Source: JAETTH01 sp964455975 (GTDB lineage Bacteria; Bacillota; Clostridia; TANB77; CAG-508). From it: a DNA stretch of 14,456 bases. Below, in pieces: positions 7,029 to 14,455 of this stretch (within the stretch, counting starts at the first letter, position 1; each line of letters opens with the position of its first letter). The position numbers and the translations under genes were made by a program. The notes below the pieces were generated by a model. That model did not search any database and was not told where the DNA came from. It saw only the letters and a list, made by a program, of their open reading frames with translations. The DNA lies in assembly GCA_964455975.1 (NCBI GenBank), contig CAYVYP010000036.1, positions 1-14,456 of the forward strand. Direction: 5' to 3'.

Positions 7029-7760
7029 ATGTTATTAGAAAATTTAAATAAAATTAATATAGACTTAAAAAGTAATTTGGAAAACAATGTAAATTCTGAA
7101 AAACAAATCAACTTTTTAGACAATAATTTAGGAAAGGCAATAAATGGAGCAATAGATATTGGATTAAAATTTATATTACCAGATTCAATTGAAAATGAAA
7201 TTATAAATGTAAAAAATGCATTATTAAAAGGAGGATTAAAAGAAGGAATTAATTCTGCAATAAATGAGGTAATAAATTTTGGAAAAAAATTATTAGGAAT
7301 AGAAAATAAAAAGTTTACTAATTTTAATCAAATAAAATATTGTGCAAATTCAAAAAATATAGCGGAATTAGTTTCAAATTCTATAGATGCAGTTATAAAT
7401 AAATGTCAAGAAAAAGATTTTATTACTTCAGATATTGCCAAAGTATTAAAATCAGGTAAAAAAGTATTTTTTAATAATACAGAAAAAGAAATAAATAAAG
7501 AATTATTAATTCAAAATAATTCTTTAAATAAAATTGACGGATATTATAAAAATTGGCAAGAAGCATATATTGAAAAAGATTTTAATAAAATGGAAAAACA
7601 ATATAAAAAAATGCAGCAAGAAATAGAAAAAACTATTCCTTTGGATAATATTATAAAAAGAATATCAGAAATTAATAATGTACATACTTTAATAAAAAAT
7701 AATAATGGTAATTTTGATATTTCAGAAGAACAAAAAGAGTTAGTTAAAATATTAGCATAA
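7029..7760 (+). CDS. Conserved-looking soluble protein of unknown function next to the secretion genes
   Basis: A 243-residue protein that I cannot assign to a named family. It has no signal peptide and no clear membrane span. The N-terminal third is amphipathic with small residues (LGKAINGAIDIGLKFILP, then LKGGLKEGINSAINEVI), which could be helices that pack on or insert into a partner. Residues from about 165 on are charged and helical (KNWQEAYIEKDFNKMEKQ), possibly coiled coil. Two cysteines are present and no catalytic motif is seen. Start is ATG with AAGGAG five bases upstream, so unlike most of the secretion genes it has a normal start, and it contains no frame break. It lies alone between the cpaE-like gene and gyrA, on the same strand. 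I recall similar proteins beside gyrA or secretion genes in gut Clostridia, so a link to the apparatus is possible but unproven. Confidence 0.7.
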   Translation: MLLENLNKINIDLKSNLENNVNSEKQINFLDNNLGKAINGAIDIGLKFILPDSIENEIINVKNALLKGGLKEGINSAINEVINFGKKLLGIENKKFTNFNQIKYCANSKNIAELVSNSIDAVINKCQEKDFITSDIAKVLKSGKKVFFNNTEKEINKELLIQNNSLNKIDGYYKNWQEAYIEKDFNKMEKQYKKMQQEIEKTIPLDNIIKRISEINNVHTLIKNNNGNFDISEEQKELVKILA

Positions 7761-7860
7761 ATGAAAAAATATAAAAAATAATAGCAAAAAAATAATAAAA
7801 TAGTATTAAATTTAATATACAGTTTCCCTAGAAAAAACTTGATTTTTTAATCTATTTTCC

Positions 7861-7889
7861 TTGCATATTTATTTTTGTTTTAGTATAAT
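7861..7889 (+). promoter_or_regulatory. gyrA promoter
   Basis: TTGCAT (7861-7866) and a perfect TATAAT (7884-7889) are 17 bases apart, 38 bases before the gyrA start codon. This gives gyrA its own transcription, independent of gyrB and of the genes in between. Confidence 0.8.
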
Positions 7890-7927
7890 AAGTACATACT
7901 AAAAAAACTGAAAAGAGGTTAAAATAA

Positions 7928-10372
7928 ATGGAGACAAGAGACGGAAAAATTATTGAAAGAGACATCGAAAATGAGATGAAAACATCCTATATTGATTATG
8001 CTATGAGTGTTATTGTATCTCGTGCTCTTCCAGATGTAAGAGATGGTTTAAAACCAGTACATAGAAGAATTTTATATGCTATGTATGAAGATGGAATAAC
8101 ATCAGATAAACCATACAGAAAATGTGCAAATACAGTAGGATCTGTTTTAGGAAGGTATCATCCACATGGAGATTCTTCAGTATATGACGCGATGGTCAGA
8201 ATGGCTCAAGAATTTTCTTTAAGATATATGTTAATTGATGGACATGGTAACTTTGGTTCTATAGATGGTGATGGAGCTGCAGCAATGAGGTATACTGAAG
8301 CTAGAATGTCAAAAATTTCTGAATATATGTTGACAGATATAGAAAAAAATACTGTAGATTTTATGCCAAACTATGATGATAGACTTCAAGAACCTACAAT
8401 ATTGCCAGCAAAAATACCGGCATTACTTGTTAATGGATCATCAGGAATTGCAGTTGGTATGGCAACAAATATTCCACCACATAATTTAACAGAAGTAATA
8501 AATGGTATTATTAAAATAATAGATGAAGATGAAGTAACAAACGAAGACTTAATGACAGTAATAAAAGGACCAGATTTTCCAACAGAAGGCATTATTTTAG
8601 GAAGAGAAGGAATAAAAGAGGCATATACAACAGGTAGAGGAAAAATAACAGTTAGGGCTGAAGCTGAAATAGAAGAAATGAATAGTAATAGACAAAGAAT
8701 AATTGTTAATTCATTGCCATATCAAGTAAATAAAGCTAAATTAATTCAAAATATTGCAGATTTAGTTAGGGATAAAAGAATTGAGGGAATCTCTGATATG
8801 AGAGATGAATCAGACAGAACAGAAAAGGTTAGAATTGTAATTGAATTAAAAAGAGATGCAAATGCGCAAGTTGTTTTAAATCAATTATATAAAAATACAC
8901 AAATGCAAGATACTTTTGGAATTATAATGCTTGCTCTAGTAAATGGTGAGCCTAAAATATTAACACTTAGACAATGTTTAGATTGTTATATAGATCATAG
9001 AAAAAATGTAATTTTACGTAGAACACAATTTGAATTAGATAAGGCATTAGCAAGAGCACATATATTAGAAGGATTAAAAATAGCATTAGATAATATAGAT
9101 GAGGTTATTAGTATAATTAGATCTTCTTATGATGATGCAAAAGAAAGATTAATGGAAAGATTTGGATTTACAGATATACAAGCTCAAGCCATATTAGATA
9201 TGAGATTAAAAACTTTATCTGGATTGCAAAGAGAAAAGATTGATGAAGAATATAATGAATTAATGAAGTTAATTGAACATCTAAGAGAAATATTAGCTAG
9301 TGAAAGATTAGTATTTGATATAATTAAAACAGAATTAATAGAGATAAGAGATAAATTTGGAGATGAAAGAAAGACAAAAATAGTTGCTGCTGAAGGTGAT
9401 TTGGATGTTGAAGACTTAATAAAAGAAGAACAAGCAGTAGTAGCATTAACTCATTTTGGTTACATTAAAAGAATGCCAATAGATACATATAGAAGCCAAA
9501 AAAGAGGTGGAAGAGGAATAACAGGAATATCAACAAGGGAAGAAGATTTTGTTAAACAAATATTTACTGCTTCTACTCATGATACTATATTATTCTTTAC
9601 AAATAAAGGAAAAGTTTATAGATTAAGAGGATATGAAATACCAGAGGCAGGAAGAACAGCAAAAGGTACGGCAATAGTAAATCTATTAAGTTTAGATAAT
9701 GGAGAAAAAGTTTCTGCAATAATACCAATTTCAACATTTGCCGAGGGAAAATATTTACTTATGGCAACTAAAAATGGATTAATTAAGAAAACCTCATTAT
9801 CTGAATATAATTCAGTAAGAAAGTCAGGACTTCAAGGAATAACATTAAAAGAAGAAGATGAATTAATAGGTGTAAGACTTACAGATGGAGAAGATAATGT
9901 AGTATTGGTTACAGAACAAGGAATGAGTATTACTTTTGACGAAAAAGATGTACGACCTATAGGAAGAGTTTCTCAAGGAGTAATTGGAATTAGATTAGAT
10001 GAAAAAGATGAAGTAATAGGAATGGAATCTATAATAAATGGAAGTAATGCTACTTTGCTTGCAATTACAGAAAATGGATTCGGAAAGAGAACAGAACTTG
10101 ATGAATATAGAGTACAAGTAAGAGGCGGAAAAGGCGTTATAACATATAAAGTAACTCCTAAAACAGGTAAAATAATTGGAATAAGAATTGCAAAAGAAGA
10201 CGAAGATGTAATGCTTATAACAGATACAGGAACAATTATAAGGCTTAAAGTAAAAGATGTTAGTGTTTTAGGAAGAGTAACTCAAGGTGTAACATTAATG
10301 AGAACAAATGATGGAGGAAAAGTAGTAAGTATAGAAACACTTCTTCCAGAAGATAATGAAATAACAGAATAA
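7928..10372 (+). CDS. gyrA: DNA gyrase subunit A
   Basis: Complete 814-residue breakage-reunion subunit of DNA gyrase. The catalytic tyrosine is Tyr122 in AAAMRYTEARM. The quinolone-resistance region reads HPHGDSSVYDAMV with Ser83 and Asp87, so the residues most often changed in resistant strains are unaltered. The GyrA box QKRGGRG at 524-530, needed for DNA wrapping, separates it from topoisomerase IV ParC. The C-terminal beta-pinwheel repeats follow (LFFTNKGKVYRL, LLMATKNGLIKK, VVLVTEQGMSI, LLAITENGFGKR, VMLITDTGTIIRL) and the tail is acidic, as is common. Start is ATG with AGAGGTT upstream. Arg codons are AGA, AGG, CGT and CGA; I found no CGG. Composition is clearly richer in G and C than in the flanking secretion genes. 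Confidence 0.99.
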   Translation: METRDGKIIERDIENEMKTSYIDYAMSVIVSRALPDVRDGLKPVHRRILYAMYEDGITSDKPYRKCANTVGSVLGRYHPHGDSSVYDAMVRMAQEFSLRYMLIDGHGNFGSIDGDGAAAMRYTEARMSKISEYMLTDIEKNTVDFMPNYDDRLQEPTILPAKIPALLVNGSSGIAVGMATNIPPHNLTEVINGIIKIIDEDEVTNEDLMTVIKGPDFPTEGIILGREGIKEAYTTGRGKITVRAEAEIEEMNSNRQRIIVNSLPYQVNKAKLIQNIADLVRDKRIEGISDMRDESDRTEKVRIVIELKRDANAQVVLNQLYKNTQMQDTFGIIMLALVNGEPKILTLRQCLDCYIDHRKNVILRRTQFELDKALARAHILEGLKIALDNIDEVISIIRSSYDDAKERLMERFGFTDIQAQAILDMRLKTLSGLQREKIDEEYNELMKLIEHLREILASERLVFDIIKTELIEIRDKFGDERKTKIVAAEGDLDVEDLIKEEQAVVALTHFGYIKRMPIDTYRSQKRGGRGITGISTREEDFVKQIFTASTHDTILFFTNKGKVYRLRGYEIPEAGRTAKGTAIVNLLSLDNGEKVSAIIPISTFAEGKYLLMATKNGLIKKTSLSEYNSVRKSGLQGITLKEEDELIGVRLTDGEDNVVLVTEQGMSITFDEKDVRPIGRVSQGVIGIRLDEKDEVIGMESIINGSNATLLAITENGFGKRTELDEYRVQVRGGKGVITYKVTPKTGKIIGIRIAKEDEDVMLITDTGTIIRLKVKDVSVLGRVTQGVTLMRTNDGGKVVSIETLLPEDNEITE

Positions 10373-10379
10373 AAACAAT

Positions 10380-10408
10380 AAAAAACAACCATTAATTGGT
10401 TGTTTTTT
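10380..10408. terminator. Bidirectional terminator between gyrA and dnaC
   Basis: AAAAAACAACC (10380-10390) pairs with GGTTGTTTTTT (10398-10408) around ATTAATT. The A-run and T-run flank the core stem, so it can stop gyrA transcripts from the left and dnaC transcripts from the right. The last codons and the stop of dnaC lie inside it. Confidence 0.9.
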
Positions 10409-11402
10409 TAAATCTTATATCTTCTCCAAAAAACCTACAAATATTATAATAGCCGACTATTCTAGAGCCAATTCGTTCATTATAAATTTTAAATAAATCA
10501 CTTAGGCTTAAATTAGTAGAAATAATAGTTTTAGTAATTTTTTTATCTTGATTTAATAATCTAGTATTAATAATTTTAAAAAGTTCTGTAAATTTTAAAC
10601 TATTAATATTTTCTGTACCTAAATCATCAATTATTAGTAAATCTACATCTAATAAACTATCATATATATTTTGAGATGTATTTGCTTTTCCAAATTTATA
10701 ATCAATTATGTAGTCTAACATAACTGGTGCTGTTTGATAAAGAACGGTCTTACCTTGTTCTAATAATGATTTTGCAATACAACTTGATAAAAATGTTTTT
10801 CCAAGACCCGTATCACCTGTAAATAAAAGATTTTTTTCTTCAGGAGAATTAAAATTATCAATAAATTTTTTAGATATTTGTTTTATTATTTCTATATTTT
10901 GTCTTGGAGAAATGTCTGCATTATATTTAGATTTATTTATTAAATCAGAATACAAGGCAGAATTAAATTTATCAAAAGATTGATTACATAAACCACTTAT
11001 ATTTGATTTATTATACTCTATATCAAATAATTTTTGTTTAATACAACTACAAAGTTTAGCATTTGAAGAATTATTATTTATATAACCTGTATCATTACAT
11101 TCTTTACATTCATAAGAAGGAAGTAGTGATTCTACAGATTCATTAAAAGATTTTAAAATTTGTATTTTTTCTTGATTTAAAATAGAAATTTTTTTATTTA
11201 AGTCTTTTAATTTTTCTGGATCATTTGAGTTTAACATATTTAAACTTGTAAGTATAGCAGATTTATTTAGAGCATTATCTATTTCTAAAAGTCTTGGTGA
11301 TAAAGAATATAATTCTTCTTTTTTTGATAAAGCTTTTAAATTTGCTGCCAATCTTTTTTCTTCATATTCTTTTAATAATAATTTTAAGCTAGAATTATCC
11401 AA
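10392..11402 (-). CDS. dnaC: DnaC/DnaI-type helicase loader, AAA+ ATPase
   Basis: A 336-residue protein predicted to load the replicative helicase at the origin or at restarted forks, working with DnaD. The N-terminal 130 residues are helical and end in a probable zinc site (Cys99, Cys102, Cys118, Cys120 in CKECNDTGY and LCSC), as in DnaI-like loaders. The AAA+ domain has Walker A GDTGLGKT (196-203), Walker B LLIIDDLG (255-262), sensor 1 IISTNLS (293-299) and an ERIGSRIVG segment with the arginine finger. The start is TTG at 11402, with AGAGGTG a few bases upstream and 11 bases after the dnaD stop, so the two are translationally close. An IstB transposition helper is the usual rival, but the N-terminal zinc domain and the dnaD neighbour favour the replication loader. 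Confidence 0.92.
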   Translation of the reverse strand: MDNSSLKLLLKEYEEKRLAANLKALSKKEELYSLSPRLLEIDNALNKSAILTSLNMLNSNDPEKLKDLNKKISILNQEKIQILKSFNESVESLLPSYECKECNDTGYINNNSSNAKLCSCIKQKLFDIEYNKSNISGLCNQSFDKFNSALYSDLINKSKYNADISPRQNIEIIKQISKKFIDNFNSPEEKNLLFTGDTGLGKTFLSSCIAKSLLEQGKTVLYQTAPVMLDYIIDYKFGKANTSQNIYDSLLDVDLLIIDDLGTENINSLKFTELFKIINTRLLNQDKKITKTIISTNLSLSDLFKIYNERIGSRIVGYYNICRFFGEDIRFKKTTN

Positions 11403-11413
11403 ATTAACACCTC

Positions 11414-12394
11414 TTAACTATTTTGTGATTTTTGTAAATTAGCATATAAATCATCAAGATTATCATAATTTCTTTGAGAAAAGTTATTATATCCAGATTT
11501 TTTTTGTAAATCTTTTATATCCTTGTTTTTTTGTTTCATACTATCTAAAAAGTTTTGAACATCAGTAGTAGTTTTAAAATTTCTATCTTTCCAATCGGTT
11601 AATAATTTATCTAAATAATCAAAATTAGGATTTGTTTTAGAAGTTGTCTTTTTTAAAGCAATTTCAATAATATCTAGATTAAATCCATAATCTATAATCC
11701 ATTTTTCAATGTATGCTTGCTCATATACGGTTAATTTTCTTGATAAACCAAGTTTTTTAGAAATTGAATTTTTAATTTGATTTATTCTTTCTTGTTTTTG
11801 ATAATATAAATCTAAATCATCAAATGATTTAATTTTATTTTTATTCCATGATTCAGCTACTACTTGAATATAATTTCTATGTAATGCTGATTGATTAAAA
11901 CAATATCTAAATAAAGCAATCATAACTTGTTCATCAAAAGAATATTTGTCAAACCAAAAGATAATATCACTATACCAAGATGGAGACATAACTCCTTGAA
12001 AAAACTCATTATTTATATTTTCTATAGCTTTTGCACGATATTTGCTTTTTTCTGTTTGAGCTATTTGAGCAGAAGATGAAGTTATTCTTGGATTATATAA
12101 TTTATGTAACTGAATTTCTTGAAGATTATTTATTATATAACCAGTATTTTTTTTTGTTATAACGTTAGCTTCTTCCCAATATTTAAGAGAATCTTGAACT
12201 GTTTTTAAAGGAAGTTCAAGTTTTTTATATAAATCATTTAATTTTACTTCTTTATTATATTTTGATAAGAAAAGAATGTATAAATAAACTTTGATAAAAT
12301 CACCACTTGCTTCTGACAAATATTCTGTAAAAAAAACATCAGCAATTTCTGTGTTTGAAAAAATAAGAGGTTTATCATTTTGCTCTAATTTCAT
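11414..12394 (-). CDS. dnaD: DnaD/DnaB-family replication initiation protein
   Basis: A 326-residue primosome protein predicted to help helicase loading. Residues 1-95 form an N-terminal winged-helix-like domain (KVYLYILFLSKYNKEV, then LPLKTVQDSLKYWEEANVI). Two DnaD-type C-terminal repeats follow: about 140-200 (FDKYSFDEQVMIALFRYC, ending VVAESWNK) and about 222-275 (VYEQAYIEKWI, then NFDYLDKLLTDWKD, the usual Y-x3-L-x2-W type motif). The tail has the NFSQRNYDNLDDLYANLQ type of ending often seen in this family. Start is ATG with AAGGGATGA upstream and a good promoter at 12463-12435. dnaC follows after 11 bases. Having its own promoter suggests that this replication pair is not simply part of the secretion operon upstream. 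Confidence 0.92.
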   Translation of the reverse strand: MKLEQNDKPLIFSNTEIADVFFTEYLSEASGDFIKVYLYILFLSKYNKEVKLNDLYKKLELPLKTVQDSLKYWEEANVITKKNTGYIINNLQEIQLHKLYNPRITSSSAQIAQTEKSKYRAKAIENINNEFFQGVMSPSWYSDIIFWFDKYSFDEQVMIALFRYCFNQSALHRNYIQVVAESWNKNKIKSFDDLDLYYQKQERINQIKNSISKKLGLSRKLTVYEQAYIEKWIIDYGFNLDIIEIALKKTTSKTNPNFDYLDKLLTDWKDRNFKTTTDVQNFLDSMKQKNKDIKDLQKKSGYNNFSQRNYDNLDDLYANLQKSQNS

Positions 12395-12434
12395 AAAATA
12401 TCATCCCTTCATATCTAAATAAGTATTTTGTAAA

Positions 12435-12463
12435 ATTATATCATTTTAAAAGAGATTTTACAA
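12435..12463 (-). promoter_or_regulatory. dnaD-dnaC promoter
   Basis: On the minus strand TTGTAA (12463-12458) and a perfect TATAAT (12440-12435) are 17 bases apart, about 40 bases before the dnaD start. The same bases form a 9-bp inverted repeat (TTGTAAAAT at 12428-12436 with ATTTTACAA at 12455-12463), which could be an operator or chance. Confidence 0.7.
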
Positions 12464-12537
12464 TAGAAATTAAAACTATGTGTAATTATATTTGATAAAG
12501 TCATATTAAATTAGAAATATGAAAAAATAGAATAAAA

Positions 12538-12840
12538 CTATTTAAAAAATAAATATATTTTTCTGTTTTTTAAAAATTTATATAAATAGAAAAAAACATA
12601 CAAAATATTTTCACCATTAAAACCAACAAAAGAAAATATTAGTATTGGAAGATATAATATAATAATAAAAGAGAGTTTAAATTCAAAACTTTTAAATAAT
12701 AAATTAGATAAACAAAAAATAAAAATAAAAAAAATAATATTAAATATAGCTGTATAATAATCTAAAAATCCTAATAATTTACTTTTAAAATTATAATTTT
12801 GAGGAAAAATAAATTTCATAATATAAATACTTTTAAAAAT
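12538..12840 (-). CDS. VirB3/PrgI-like small inner-membrane protein of the secretion apparatus
   Basis: A protein of about 100 residues with two membrane segments (about 29-49 and 54-74) and a positively charged C-terminus, the layout of VirB3/PrgI proteins that sit beside the VirB4 ATPase in the inner membrane. The segment MKFIFPQNYNFKSKLLGFLDY resembles the N-terminal stretch of such proteins in clostridial loci. The best Shine-Dalgarno, AAAGGGG (12858-12852), is 11 bases from an in-frame ATT (12840). The ATG at 12819 has no site of its own and the ATG at 12861 lies in front of the site, so ATT is preferred but not certain. It starts just after the virB6-like stop, and it is the last secretion gene before dnaD. 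The family assignment rests on size, topology and position. Confidence 0.6.
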   Translation of the reverse strand: MFKSIYIMKFIFPQNYNFKSKLLGFLDYYTAIFNIIFFIFIFCLSNLLFKSFEFKLSFIIILYLPILIFSFVGFNGENILYVFFYLYKFLKNRKIYLFFK

Positions 12841-12871
12841 AAAAGTAGAGACCCCTTTCATAAAATAAAAA

Positions 12872-13753
12872 TCAAGTTTTTTTGAAAATAGAAGAAATAT
12901 TAGATACATTAAAAGAAGATTCTATATTTGGACTTCCAAAAAATTGGGATGTAAAATAATTAACTTTTGTAATAGCTAAAATTGAACCAAGGTAAATAAA
13001 TTTTGATAATAAATTTGAAGATTCATAATTTGTAGAAAACATTATTAAAAGTAAAATAGAAACACTAATTTGAATGGATAATAAAGAAAAAAATAATTTT
13101 AACCAGGATTTAAATAAAAAAGAAAGTGAATTATTTAGAGTACTAATTAATAAAAATGGAAAAATTAGAATTAAGAATTTTAAAATAATATATCTTAATG
13201 AGAATGAAAAAACTAAATTAAATAAATTTATAGAAATAAAACTTTTTAATAATCCATCAAAAGAAAATATATTAAAAGAAGAACTTTCAACATAGATAGT
13301 TTTATTTAAATCTAAAACAAGTTGTGAAAAACAAATATTTTTATTAAATAGTGTTTCACCTAATTCTCTAATAGAAGAAGAAAATAAAGAAAATAAATAA
13401 ACAATTTTTTCACAAATAAAAAAAGAATTGTTTACAAAAATTGAAATAATAATTAATTTAAATATAAATTGCATAGGAGAACTGATTTTAATATATGTAA
13501 AATTCGATAAAAATAATTTGATAATATAATATAAAGCAAATCCAAAAAGAATAGAATTGGATATAAGTAATATTCCAGAAGAAGAATTTCCTAATATTTT
13601 TTCAAAATAAGAATTATCGAAAAAATCAGTATTTATAAATGTTATATCATCTAAAATTGAATAAATATTATTATCTATATTAGAAAATAAATTTTGAAAC
13701 ATTGTATTAATAGTATTTATTATAGTTTCTGATATATTAATAGTGTTATTCAA
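12872..13753 (-). CDS. VirB6/TrbL-like polytopic membrane protein of a type IV secretion system
   Basis: A 293-residue membrane protein, predicted channel component. Residues 1-58 are soluble; hydrophobic segments follow at about 60-82, 95-113, 172-205 (one or two passes), 216-240 and 250-265, with a loop of about 50 residues between the second and third. The IFPFLLIS and LFKSWLKLFFSLLS stretch is of the kind seen in TrbL/VirB6 proteins. The start is TTG at 13753. AGGATGTGA (13766-13758), a long match to the anti-Shine-Dalgarno sequence, overlaps the stop codon of the pilin gene, so the two are probably coupled. It ends in TGA. The next in-frame stop is a few codons later, so this gives modest support for UGA as stop. 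No CGG codon is present. Confidence 0.72.
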   Translation of the reverse strand: MNNTINISETIINTINTMFQNLFSNIDNNIYSILDDITFINTDFFDNSYFEKILGNSSSGILLISNSILFGFALYYIIKLFLSNFTYIKISSPMQFIFKLIIISIFVNNSFFICEKIVYLFSLFSSSIRELGETLFNKNICFSQLVLDLNKTIYVESSSFNIFSFDGLLKSFISINLFNLVFSFSLRYIILKFLILIFPFLLISTLNNSLSFLFKSWLKLFFSLLSIQISVSILLLIMFSTNYESSNLLSKFIYLGSILAITKVNYFTSQFFGSPNIESSFNVSNISSIFKKT

Positions 13754-13764
13754 AAAATCACATC

Positions 13765-14094
13765 CTATTTAATTAATGCTTTTATTGCTGCTAAAATCAA
13801 ATCTATAGCTAAAATAAAGGCATATGAGAATAAAGAGCTTCTTATTATTTTCTTACCAGTTCTAATTCTTTCCTCATCACCAAAGCTAAACTTTTTCATA
13901 AATATACCTGTGCCAACAGCAACAGCTGCAGCAGGAGTAGATAATGTTAAAATCCAAGATTCTATTTTTTCAAAAGCTTTTTTTATAGTAGTTACAATTT
14001 TAGGATCACCAGTAGCTGCAAAAGAATTTGAAATAAAAATTGATATAAATAATAGAAACAAAATAAAAATAAATAAAATTTTATATTTTTTTAT
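13765..14094 (-). CDS. VirB2-like pilin subunit
   Basis: A 109-residue protein with the architecture of type IV secretion pilins. It has a signal peptide of about 26 residues (MKKYKI, a Leu/Ile/Phe-rich core, then SNSFA before ATGD), two hydrophobic segments (about 46-66 and 88-107), and a short charged loop between them (MKKFSFGDEERIRTGKK). AAAGGAG (14110-14104) lies nine bases before an in-frame ATA at 14094, which gives the compact MKK start expected of a signal peptide. The alternatives, TTG at 14118 and 14103, have no site in front of them. The gene overlaps the end of the virD4-like gene by 14 bases and its stop lies in the ribosome binding site of the virB6-like gene, so the three are tightly packed. 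The family call rests on topology and order. Confidence 0.75.
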   Translation of the reverse strand: MKKYKILFIFILFLLFISIFISNSFAATGDPKIVTTIKKAFEKIESWILTLSTPAAAVAVGTGIFMKKFSFGDEERIRTGKKIIRSSLFSYAFILAIDLILAAIKALIK

Positions 14095-14455
14095 GAGAGG
14101 CAACTCCTTTCTCTTCAAAATAAGGAACTAATTTTAATTTACTAGGAACCAGAATTTTATTTCCATCAGATAAAAATGATAAACAGGAAAATGTTTCTAA
14201 ATTCTGAGTAAAAAAATTAGTGTCATAAACATAATCTAGTTGAGAATATTTAGTATAACCCTCTGATAAGCTAGAATTTCTAGAATTGAAAGAATTTAAA
14301 AAGTAATTAAATTTAGTTTCTTTTGCATTTTCTGAAATATTTTTTGAAATTTTCTTTTTTTCCTCTTTACCTATTTGTTTTTGAATATCCTCTATTGTAA
14401 AAATATCATCAGTTCTAAACCAAAGTTTATTTACTAAATTTTGAATAATTACTTT
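14081..14455 (-). CDS. VirD4/TraG-type coupling protein, C-terminal 124 residues (5' end outside window)
   Basis: The frame is open from the right edge of the window to TAA at 14083-14081. The visible part has features I associate with the end of the TraG/VirD4 ATPase domain: KVIIQNLVNKLWFRTDD (the strand and loop with WLRTD-like sequence after Walker B), IQKQIGKEEKKK, YVYDTNFFTQNLETFSCLSF, and the closing KLKLVPYF. Coupling proteins are hexameric ATPases that bring substrate, DNA or protein, to the secretion channel. The catalytic motifs are outside the window. The last 14 bases overlap the pilin gene. A VirB4 relative is the main alternative, but a VirB4 is already present in the other half of the locus. 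Confidence 0.65.
   Translation of the reverse strand, partial: KVIIQNLVNKLWFRTDDIFTIEDIQKQIGKEEKKKISKNISENAKETKFNYFLNSFNSRNSSLSEGYTKYSQLDYVYDTNFFTQNLETFSCLSFLSDGNKILVPSKLKLVPYFEEKGVASHKKI
14104..14110 (-). promoter_or_regulatory. Ribosome binding site that places the pilin start at an AUA codon
   Basis: AAAGGAG on the minus strand inside the end of the virD4-like gene, nine bases from ATA at 14094. No ATG or GTG is in frame before the signal peptide. Confidence 0.6.

Noticed and set aside
10392..11402. IstB transposition helper
   Set aside because: The N-terminal helical and four-cysteine region and the adjoining dnaD fit a helicase loader, and no transposase is present.
13074..13295. Plus-strand frame of 73 codons inside the VirB6-like gene
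   Set aside because: It lies entirely antisense to a longer membrane-protein gene with a good ribosome binding site, and its product is low-complexity Lys/Asn-rich sequence.
1995..14094. AUA read as methionine throughout (altered code) to explain the AUA starts
   Set aside because: ATA is used freely at Ile positions inside gyrA, gyrB and the other genes, so only initiation is unusual.
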